A DNA stretch of 64,000 nucleotides from Apostichopus japonicus (lineage: Eukaryota; Echinodermata; Holothuroidea; Aspidochirotida; Stichopodidae), in the NCBI RefSeq assembly GCF_037975245.1, contig NC_092580.1, positions 13,925,001 through 13,989,000 on the forward strand. Reading direction: 5' to 3'. The notes beneath the pieces were generated by a model. It was not told the DNA's origin. It was given only the letters and a program-made list of their open reading frames with translations, and ran no database searches. How positions within the stretch are numbered: position 1 is the first letter of the stretch; every line of letters starts with the position of its first letter. Both the position numbers and the translations under genes were made by a program. This document shows, piece by piece, positions 1 to 11,400 of the stretch.

Positions 1-1457
1 TAGATAGATAGATCCCCTACATAATCCCCCCGCCGCCACATATTGTCTAGATAGATAGATCCCCTACATAATCCCCCCGCCGCCACATATTGTCTAGATA
101 GATAGATCCCCTACATAATCCCCCCGCCGCCACATATTGTCTAGATAGATAGATCCCCTACATAATCCCCCCGCCGCCACATATTGTCTAGATAGATAGA
201 TCCCCTACATAATCCCCCCGCCGCCACATATTGTCTAGATAGATAGATCCCCTACATAATCCCCCCGCCGCCACATATTGTCTAGATAGATAGATCCCCT
301 ACATAATCCCCCCGCCGCCACATATTGTCTAGATAGATAGATCCCCTACATAATCCCCCCGCCGCCACATATTGTCTAGATAGATAGATCCCCTACATAA
401 TCCCCCCGCCGCCACATATTGTCTAGATAGATAGATCCCCTACATAATCCCCCCGCCGCCACATATTGTCTAGATAGATAGATCCCCTACATAATCCCCC
501 CGCCGCCACATATTGTCTAGATAGATAGATCCCCTACATAATCCCCCCGCCGCCACATATTGTCTAGATAGATAGATCCCCTACATAATCCCCCCGCCGC
601 CACATATTGTCTAGATAGATAGATCCCCTACATAATCCCCCCGCCGCCACATATTGTCTAGATAGATAGATCCCCTACATAATCCCCCCGCCGCCACATA
701 TTGTCTAGATAGATAGATCCCCTACATAATCCCCCCGCCGCCACATATTGTCTAGATAGATAGATCCCCTACATAATCCCCCCGCCGCCACATATTGTCT
801 AGATAGATAGATCCCCTACATAATCCCCCCGCCGCCACATATTGTCTAGATAGATAGATCCCCTACATAATCCCCCCGCCGCCACATATTGTCTAGATAG
901 ATAGATCCCCTACATAATCCCCCCGCCGCCACATATTGTCTAGATAGATAGATCCCCTACATAATCCCCCCGCCGCCACATATTGTCTAGATAGATAGAT
1001 CCCCTACATAATCCCCCCGCCGCCACATATTGTCTAGATAGATAGATCCCCTACATAATCCCCCCGCCGCCACATATTGTCTAGATAGATAGATCCCCTA
1101 CATAATCCCCCCGCCGCCACATATTGTCTAGATAGATAGATCCCCTACATAATCCCCCCGCCGCCACATATTGTCTAGATAGATAGATCCCCTACATAAT
1201 CCCCCCGCCGCCACATATTGTCTAGATAGATAGATCCCCTACATAATCCCCCCGCCGCCACATATTGTCTAGATAGATAGATCCCCTACATAATCCCCCC
1301 GCCGCCACATATTGTCTAGATAGATAGATCCCCTACATAATCCCCCCGCCGCCACATATTGTCTAGATAGATAGATCCCCTACATAATCCCCCCGCCGCC
1401 ACATATTGTCTAGATAGATAGATCCCCTACATAATCCCCCCGCCGCCACATATTGTC
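1..1457. repeat. Homogeneous 47-bp subarray
   Basis: About 31 head-to-tail copies of a 47-bp unit (TAGATAGATAGAT linker plus the C-rich core). By eye every copy is identical and the period is exactly 47 (unit starts at 14, 61, 108 and so on). This uniformity contrasts with the divergent units beyond 2400. It suggests very recent amplification or conversion, or an assembly-extended repeat. Confidence 0.95.
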
Positions 1458-1497
<40 letters not shown>

Positions 1498-1532
1498 ACC
1501 CCTACATAATCCCCCCGCCGCCACATATTGTC

Positions 1533-1576
<44 letters not shown>

Positions 1577-1733
1577 ACCCCTACATAATCCCCCCGCCGC
1601 CACATATTGTCTAGATAGATAGATAGATAGAACCCCTACATAATCCCCCCGCCGCCACATATTGTCTAGATAGATAGATAGATAGATAGATAGATGGGAC
1701 CCCTACATAATCCCCCCGCCGCCACATATTGTC

Positions 1734-1782
<49 letters not shown>

Positions 1783-1790
1783 GGGACCCC
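1458..1790. repeat. TAGA-expanded satellite units (first block)
   Basis: Here the (TAGA)3 linker of the satellite unit is expanded to tracts of roughly 5 to 11 TAGA repeats, while the C-rich core is unchanged. A tetranucleotide microsatellite is therefore growing inside a minisatellite unit. Some tracts end in GATGGGACC, the linker of the following unit type, marking the transition between linker classes. Confidence 0.9.
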
Positions 1791-3406
1791 TACATAATCC
1801 CCCCGCCGCCACATATTGTCTAGGATGGGACCCCTACATAATCCCCCCGCCGCCACATATTGTCTAGGATGGGACCCCTACATAATCCCCCCGCCGCCAC
1901 ATATTGTCTAGGATGGGACCCCTGCATAATCCCCCCGCCGCCACATATTGTCTAGGATGGGACCCCTGCATAATCCCCCCGCCGCCACATATTGTCTAGG
2001 ATGGGACCCCTGCATAATCCCCCCGCCGCCACATATTGTCTAGGATGGGACCCCTGCATAATCCCCCCGCCGCCACATATTGTCTAGGATGGGACCCCTG
2101 CATAATCCCCCCGCCGCCACATATTGTCTAGGATGGGACCCCTGCATAATCCCCCCGCCGCCACATATTGTCTAGGATGGGACCCCTGCATAATCCCCCC
2201 GCCGCCACATATTGTCTAGGATGGGACCCCTGCATAATCCCCCCGCCGCCACATATTGTCTAGGATGGGACCCCTGCATAATCCCCCCGCCGCCACATAT
2301 TGTCTAGGATGGGACCCCTGCATAATCCCCCCGCCGCCACATATTGTCTAGGATGGGACCCCTGCATAATCCCCCCGCCGCCACATATTGTCTAGGATGG
2401 GACCCCTAGATAAACCCCCCCGCCGCCACATATTGTCTAGGATGGGACACCTAGATAAACCCCCCGCCGCCACAGATTGTCTAGGATGGGACCCCTAGAT
2501 AAACCCCCCCGCCGTCACAGATTGTCTAGGATGGGACCCCTAGATAAACCCCCCCGCCGCCACAGATTGTCTAGGATGGGACCCCTAGATAAACCCCCCC
2601 GCCGCCACAGATTGTCTAGGATGGGACCCGTAGATAAACCCCCCCGTTGCCACATATTGTCTAGGATGGGACCCGTAGATAAACCACCCCGCCGCCACAT
2701 ATTGTCTAGGATGGGACCCCTATATAAACCCCCCCCGCCGCCACAGATTGTCTAGGATGGCACCCGTAGATAAACCCCCCCGCCGCCACAGATTGTCTAG
2801 GATGGCACCCCTTTATAGACCCCCCGCCGCCACAGACTGTCTAGGATGGGACCCCTATATAAAACCCCGGCCGCCGCCACAGATTGTCTAGGATGGGACC
2901 CCTAGATAAACCCCCGGCCGCCGCCACAGATTGTCTAGGATGGGACCCGTAGATAAACCCCCCGCCGTCACAGATTGTCTAGGATGGGACCCCTATATAA
3001 ACCCCCCCCGCCGCCACATATTGTCTGGGATGGGACCCTATATAAACCCCCCCGCCGCCACAGATTGTCTAGGATGGGACCCCTATATAAACCCCCCCGC
3101 CGCCACAGATTGTCTGGGATGGCACCCGTAGATAAACCCCCCCGACGCCACAGATTGTCTAGGATGGCACCCCTTTATTGACCCCCCGCCGCCACAGATT
3201 GTCTAGGATGGGACCCGTACATAAACCCCCCGCCGCCACAGATTGTCTAGGATGGGACCCCCCCGCCGCCACAGATTGTCTAGGATGGGACCCTATATAA
3301 ACCCCCCCGCCGCCTTAGATTGTCTAGGATGGGACCCCTACATAAACCCCCGCCGCCACAGATTGTCTAGGATGGGACCCCTACATAATCCCCCGCCGCC
3401 ACATAT

Positions 3407-3410
3407 TGTC

Positions 3411-3450
<40 letters not shown>

Positions 3451-3485
3451 ACCCCTACATAATCCCCCCGCCGCCACATATTGTC

Positions 3486-3537
<52 letters not shown>

Positions 3538-3572
3538 ACCCCTACATAATCCCCCCGCCGCCACATATTGTC

Positions 3573-3624
<52 letters not shown>

Positions 3625-3659
3625 ACCCCTACATAATCCCCCCGCCGCCACATATTGTC

Positions 3660-3711
<52 letters not shown>

Positions 3712-3746
3712 ACCCCTACATAATCCCCCCGCCGCCACATATTGTC

Positions 3747-3778
<32 letters not shown>

Positions 3779-3876
3779 ACCCCTACATAATCCCCCCGCC
3801 GCCACATATTGTCTAGATAGATAGATAGATAGATAGACAGAACCCCTACATAATCCCCCCGCCGCCACATATTGTC

Positions 3877-3917
<41 letters not shown>
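3407..3917. repeat. TAGA-expanded satellite units (second block)
   Basis: This is a second group of TAGA-expanded units in the same order relative to the following TGCATAAT and degenerate units. The diagnostic variant cores at about 2831 (core with CACAGACTGT) and about 3250 (short GGGACCCCC unit) recur at about 5097 and 5517, a shift of about 2266 bp. The array was therefore partly doubled as a 2.27-kb higher-order block. Confidence 0.85.
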
Positions 3918-6900
3918 GGGACCCCTACATAATCCCCCCGCCGCCACATATTGTCTAGGATGGGACCCCTACATAATCCCCCCGCCGCCACATATTGTCT
4001 AGGATGGGACCCCTACATAATCCCCCCGCCGCCACATATTGTCTAGGATGGGACCCCTGCATAATCCCCCCGCCGCCACATATTGTCTAGGATGGGACCC
4101 CTGCATAATCCCCCCGCCGCCACATATTGTCTAGGATGGGACCCCTGCATAATCCCCCCGCCGCCACATATTGTCTAGGATGGGACCCCTGCATAATCCC
4201 CCCGCCGCCACATATTGTCTAGGATGGGACCCCTGCATAATCCCCCCGCCGCCACATATTGTCTAGGATGGGACCCCTGCATAATCCCCCCGCCGCCACA
4301 TATTGTCTAGGATGGGACCCCTGCATAATCCCCCCGCCGCCACATATTGTCTAGGATGGGACCCCTGCATAATCCCCCCGCCGCCACATATTGTCTAGGA
4401 TGGGACCCCTGCATAATCCCCCCGCCGCCACATATTGTCTAGGATGGGACCCCTGCATAATCCCCCCGCCGCCACATATTGTCTAGGATGGGACCCCTGC
4501 ATAATCCCCCCGCCGCCACATATTGTCTAGGATGGGACCCCTAGATAAACCCCCCCGCCGCCACATATTGTCTAGGATGGGACCCCTGCATAATCCCCCC
4601 GCCGCCACATATTGTCTAGGATGGGACCCCTGCATAACCCCCCCGCCGTCACAGATTGTCTAGGATGGGACCCCTAGATAAACCCCCCCGCCGCCACATA
4701 TTGTCTAGGATGGGACACCTAGATAAACCCCCCGCCGCCACAGATTGTCTAGGATGGGACCCCTAGATAAACCCCCCCGCCGTCACAGATTGTCTAGGAT
4801 GGGACCCCTAGATAAACCCCCCCGCCGCCACAGATTGTCTAGGATGGGACCCTATATAAACCCCCCCGCCGCCACATATTGTCTAGGATGGGACCCGTAG
4901 ATAAACCCCCCCGTTGCCACATATTGTCTAGGATGGGACCCGTAGATAAACCACCCCGCCGCCACATATTGTCTAGGATGGGACCCTTATATAAACCCCC
5001 CCGCCGCCACAGATTGTCTAGGATGGCACCCGTAGATAAACCCCCCCGCCGCCACAGATTGTCTAGGATGGCACCCCTTTATAGACCCCCCGCCGCCACA
5101 GACTGTCTAGGATGGGACCCCTATATAAAACCCCGGCCGCCGCCACAGATTGTCTAGGATGGGACCCCTAGATAAACCCCCGGCCGCCGCCACAGATTGT
5201 CTAGGATGGGACCCGTAGATAAACCCCCCGCCGTCACAGATTGTCTAGGATGGGACCCCTATATAAACCCCCCCCGCCGCCACATATTGTCTGGGATGGG
5301 ACCCTATATAAACCCCCCCGCCGCCACAGATTGTCTAGGATGGGACCCCTATATAAACCCCCCCGCCGCCACAGATTGTCTGGGATTGCACCCGTAGATA
5401 AACCCCCCCGACGCCACAGATTGTCTAGGATGGCACCCCTTTATTGACCCCCCGCCGCCACAGATTGTCTAGGATGGGACCCGTACATAAACCCCCCGCC
5501 GCCACAGATTGTCTAGGATGGGACCCCCCGCCGCCACAGATTGTCTAGGATGGGACCCTATATAAACCCCCCCGCCGCCTTAGATTGTCTAGGATGGGAC
5601 CCCTACATAAACCCCCGCCGCCACAGATTGTCTAGGATGGGACCCCTACATAAACCCCCGCCGCCACAGATTGTCTAGGATGGGACCCCTACATAAACCC
5701 CCGCCGCCACAGATTGTCTAGGATGGGACCCCTACATAAACCACCCCGCCGCCACATATTGTCTAGGATGGGACCCCTATATAAACCCCCCAGCCGCCAC
5801 AGATTGTCTAGGATGGGACACCTAGATAAACCCCCCCCCGCCACAGATTGTCTAGGATGGGACCCGTAGATAAACCACCCGCCGCCACAGATTGTCTAGG
5901 ATGGGACCCCTAGATAAACCCCCCCCGCCGCCACAGATTGTCTAGGATGGGACCCTATATAAACCCCCCCGCCGCCACAGATTGTCTAGGATGGGACCCC
6001 TATATAAACCCCCCCGCCGCCACATATTGTCTAGGATGGGACCCGTAGATAAACCACCCCGCCGCCACAGATTGTCTAGGATGGGACCCCTATATAAACC
6101 CCCCCGCCGCCACAGATTGTCTAGGATGGCACCCGTAGATAAACCCCCCCGTCGCCACAGATTGTCTAGGATGGCACCCCTTTATAGACCCCCCGCCGCC
6201 ACAGATTGTCTAGGATGGCACCCGTACATAAACCCCCCGCCGCCACAGATTGTCTAGGATGGGACCCCCTTATAAACACCCCTCCGCCACAGATTGTCTA
6301 GGATGGGACCCGTACATAAACCCCCCGCCGCCACAGATTGTCTAGGATGGGACCCCTATATAAACCCCCCCGCCGCCACAGATTGTCTAGGATGGGACCC
6401 CTATATAAACCCCCCGCCGCCACAGATTGTCTAGGATGGGACCCCTATATAAACCCCCCCGCCGCCACAGATTGTCTAGGATGGAACCCTATATAAACCC
6501 CCCCGCCGCCTTAGATTGTCTAGGATGGGACCCCTACATAAACACCCGCCGCCACAGATTGTCTAGGATGGGACCCCTACATAAACCCCCCGCCGCCACA
6601 GATTGTCCAGGATGGGACCCGTATATAAAGCCCCCCGCCGCCAGATTGTCTAGGATGGGACCCCTACATAAACCCCCCGCCGCATTGTCTAGGATGGGAC
6701 CCCTATATAAACCCCCGGCCGCCACAGATTGTCTAGGATGGGACCCCTATATAAACCCCCCCGCCGCCACAGATAGTCTAGGATGGGACCCCTATATAAA
6801 CCCCCCCACCGCCACAGATTGTCTAGGATGGTACCCGTAGATAAACCCCCCCGCCGCCACAGATTGTCTAGGATGGGACCCCTATATAAACCCCCCCGCC

Positions 6901-8431
6901 GCCACAGATTGTCTAGGATGGGACCCCTATATAAACCCCCCTGCCGCCACATATTGTCTAGGATGGGACCCCTAGATAAACCCCCCGTCGCCACAGATGG
7001 TCTAGGATGGGACCCCTATATAAACCCCCGGCCGCCACAGATTGTCTAGGATGGGACCCCTATATAAACCCCCCCGGCGCCACAGATTGTCTAGGATGGG
7101 ACCCCTATATAAACCCCCCCGCCGCCACAGATTGTCTAGGATGGGACCCCTATATAAACCCCCCCGTCGCCACAGATTGTCTAGGATGGGACCCCTATAT
7201 AAACCCCCCGCCGCCACAGATTGTCTAGGATGGGACCCCTAGATAAACCCCCCCGCCGCCACAGATTGTCTAGGATGGGACCCCTATATAAACCCCCCCG
7301 CCGCCACAGATTGTCTAGGATGGGACCCCTATATAAACCCCCCCGCCGCCACAGATTGTCTAGGATGGGACCCCTATATAAACCCCCCCGCCGCCACAGA
7401 TTGTCTAGGATGGGACCCCTATATAAACCCCCCCGCCGCCACAGATTGTCTAGGATGGGACCCCTATCTAAACCCCCCCGCCGCCACAGATTGTCTAGGA
7501 TGGGACCCCTATATAAACCCCCCCGCCGCCACAGATTGTCTAGGATGGGACCCCTATCTAAACCCCCCGTTGCCACAGATTGTCTAGGATGGGACCCCTA
7601 TATAAACCCCCCCCCGCCACGGATTGTCTAGGATGGGCCCCTATATAAACCCCCCGCCGCCACAGATTGTCTAGGATAGGACCCCTATATAAACCCCCCC
7701 CGTCGCCACAGATTGTCTAGGATGGGACCCCTATATAAACCCCCCGTCCGCCACAGATTGTCTAGGATGGGACCCCTATATAAACCCCCGCCGCCACAGA
7801 TTGTCTAAGATGGGACCCTTATATAAACCCTCCTGCCGCCACAGATTGTCTAAGATGGGACTCCTATATAAACCCTCCCGCCGCCACAGATTGTCTACGA
7901 TGGGACCCTTAGATAAACCCCCCGCCGCCACAGATTGTCTAGGATGGGACCCCTATATAATCCCCCCGCCGCCACAGATTGTCTAAGATGGGACCCCTAT
8001 ATAAACCCTCCCGCCGCCACAGATTGTCTAAGATGGGACTCCTATATAAACCCTCCCGCCGCCACAGATGGTCTACGATGGGACCCATAGATAAACCCTC
8101 TGCCGCCACAGATTGTCTGAGATGGGACCCGTACATAAACCCCCCCGCCGCCACAGATTGTCTGAGATGGGACCCCTATATAAACCCCCCGCCGCCACAC
8201 ATTGTCTGAGATGGGACCCCTAGATAAATCCCCCGCCGCCACAGATTGTCTGAGATGGGACCCCTATATAAACCCCCCCACCGCCACAGATTGTCTAGGA
8301 AGGGACCCCTATATAAACCCCCCGCCGCCACAGAGTGTCTAAGATGGGACCCCTTCATACATTGAAATGACCCACCTGCTACTTACACTTCACCTCTGGT
8401 GGCTGTCCAGTTTAGTGTTGTAGATGAAATA

Positions 8432-11400
8432 TCACCGGTCTTCACAATTATCATACATTTTTACACAATAAACCCTGTGCAGGATGTATAACATTTCAGA
8501 GGGTTCTATTTAGTAAATTCACTTCATACTCATTTCACCCCTACAATTAAATCGATACATATCTCAAAAATCTATTATCATTGGCAAGCTGCTCCGTAAG
8601 TGTCAATGATTAACAACCAAAGTCGATAGACGCACCCTTTGTCAGACTCGAGGCAGACCACCGGGGCTGAGCTTTGCTCTGGTGAAAGTTGCATTGCTTG
8701 TAGAGCCAGAGCAGCAATAACACCAGCAGAGTGCGGAGAGGCTGTACCTTCAGCTGAAAAAAATAAAGGAAAAAAGAATATATGATGCTAGCTGATGGCT
8801 CAAATGTGCTAGGAAAAAAATGTTATAGGTGTTCTGCATCATTCTTCTCCGGTCATACAATAATTACAAGCATAAGTAACATAATTGTACAACAGATACT
8901 ACATGAGTTAACCACCTTGAGAAAAGGTTGTCTACTGTACTTTCCATTACAACTAATACTTAATTTGTGTGTATAAATCTGTGTAAAGCGTGGCACGCTC
9001 TCATTACACTCCACTAGGGTGTGTTAGTATAACGATATACTAGTAAAATACAGACATTTTTGCATGCCCAGCTTTCTGTACCTACTGTCAGAGATATCGG
9101 GGAAAAGTTGCGTCAAAGTTTTTAAAACAATCCATTCTAAACTAATTGATGGGATAATCTGGTCTCTCACTACTGTACTTTCACAACTGAGAAAGTGAGA
9201 ATACCATTTCAAAGAAAGGAATCCCTCAAAGTTCCTGGTATTTTCAAATACCATAGTCATACCAACATTTGTACAGTCTCTTATTACTCCCACTGTATTT
9301 TCTGTATCTGTATCTGTTAAATGTTTGCAGAGTAATTTAGGACAACAGTGTAGTTTGGACAGTCGTTGCTAACTTTGTTTTGGTTCTGAGGACTTCCGTA
9401 CAGCTATGGACGGACAATGTATATCTTTTATGTGATATATTTTTCAGTGTATGGGTCAATTTTTTCCGTCCGACCTCTCTGGTACAGAAAAACAGAGTAT
9501 ATATGTACTGTGTGTAGCAGAGTAACCACATGTTAATGACTTTCCACGGGCAAATTGCACACAAGTTGTATTCAGGAATGAACATGAATGTATTCTGCAC
9601 TGTAAGCCTAATGTCTGCCCAGGGGCCTTCCTGTCATACAGGGTTACATTGCACAACTGCCCAGTGCTATAGGCTGACCAGGAAATCAATTTTGAGCTTT
9701 GGCCTAGCTGTGGCCATGAGATACGAGTATTCAAGCAAGAAAGACCATACAGGGTCCAGCATGGGAGGTGTTGTCTGGCAATTTGGATAATACATTGGAT
9801 GTGTGGTGGGAGAAAGATAAGTGTGGACAGCAGGCTTCCCCATTTGAGGAGCATGGCTAAACATGTACTCGCCAACATGCAAAATTCACCTGCCACTAAT
9901 ATCACACTGGTTTGAAGTCTCCATTATTGTAGTATAGTACAAAATACAAAACTACAATCAATACATTCTATAAGCTTAGGTTTGGCAGATACATGGAGCT
10001 ACAGTGTAATTGCAGATTGTTAAATTATATTTCTGTGCAGTAATTAAACCTTCCTCCGCCAAAAGAAAGTGATGAACAATGTAAAACATGTCGCAGAATC
10101 GTTAATACGTAGCTAGGCCTATTTTGTCTTGAACAAATTCCAAAGAAGAACTTTATGTTACGGCTGGCCCACTCATTAATATTCATTAGATGGGAACCAC
10201 AAACAACAGGGCACATCTACACATCATGGGGCATCTACCTACTCAGTATGACAATGAATCAACTTGTTGGTCTTGCAATACCATGTTTACAAGCTTTCAC
10301 TGTGATAATACTCTACCTACTCCCATTAATGAATAATAATGAGAATGAATTGCTTAATTATATGAACATGTACCTATCTTCAACTGACATCACCATACCA
10401 ACTTATGAACTCTATCAGACATACGTTAAGCTGCGCTTAGGTTAAACTCCGCCCACTCATCAATATGCAGGATGGGTACCACAAACAATAGTGCACATCT
10501 ACTGTACACATGGGACTTCAAGAATGACATTGACTCAACATGTGCTTCTTGAGGTATCCTGTTTACAAGCTGGTTGTCACATAAACACATATACATACAC
10601 ACATGCCAGCACAGCTTCAAAGGTTACTTGAGCCTCCGGCATCGTAACATTCTGGCTTGTGTTGTATTAGGCCTATACTAGCTAATTATGAGTGGGTAAG
10701 CCTGCACAGTACAAGGGCGGTGGAAGCACTTTTAATCTGGGGGGGCACCGACATCAAAGGGCCTTTATAACTCTTATTGTATTATCTTATTTGCGTATAC
10801 ACATCACTCCATCAACGCCCCCCCCCCCCCTCAAGGAAAATATGCATACTAGCACTGCAATATCCAATGTGCAAATTGGGAAACAAGGAACAAGTTTTCT
10901 TTTGAGACAAAAATTTTTCCATTCGAAATAGCTTTGAGTTTGACCCACAGAGATTCATTGAAAGTCACGGGCTTAGCCTGGATTTGCAAAGTTGTATGCA
11001 CGACTATCTGAGCGGAGCGCCACCATCGGTTGGCGCGGAGCGTACTATAAAAATTTTGGTTTTACAAACCCCTCAGATGGCCGGAAACGGCCCTTCCCGA
11101 GTGTTCATTCTGGTTCCCTGGCCTCTTGCTAACTTGAGGCACCTCAATTTTTATGTAGAAAAAAGGCACATTTTTAACCTGAGGAAAAGTGGGGGGCACG
11201 TGCCCCCTGTTCCCCCCGGTTCCGCCGCCCTTGGTCCAGGTAAACATTTGACTAGTTAGAAAAAAATTGATCGTGCAAAAAGCGTGGTTGCCCAGATGAA
11301 CTGCGCGTACGGTGTTACACGGAAATATTCGGGCATCATGATGCTAAATAGAGAAAATCATGGAATTGTCGGGCAAAAATTTGAAAAAGATTCGGGCAAG

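Larger units (their letters stand above)
1..8360. repeat. C-rich satellite/minisatellite array, 44-47 bp units
   Basis: One continuous tandem array fills the first 8.36 kb and runs off the left edge of the window. Each unit has a C-rich core (GCCGCCACATATTGTCTA or GCCGCCACAGATTGTCTA preceded by a run of 5-8 C) joined to a variable linker. The linkers are TAGATAGATAGAT (47-bp units), GGATGGGACCCCTGCATAAT (about 44 bp) and GGATGGGACCCCTATATAAA (about 45 bp). Unit types are grouped: TAGA-linked at the left, TGCATAAT next, then AGATAAA/TATATAAA types that are increasingly degenerate toward 8360. The array ends abruptly at about 8350 in ordinary AT-rich sequence. Open frames in it are periodic artefacts of the 45-bp unit. 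No spacer-like unique sequence separates units. Confidence 0.98.

Noticed and set aside
2477-8358. Long open frames (MGPLYKPPRRHRLSR... and reverse) as repeat proteins
   Set aside because: They are open only because 45-bp units are a multiple of 3. They occur on both strands and in several frames, and break wherever unit length changes.
1-8360. CRISPR-like direct-repeat array
   Set aside because: Units are contiguous with no unique spacers, the genome is eukaryotic, and linkers are simple repeats.
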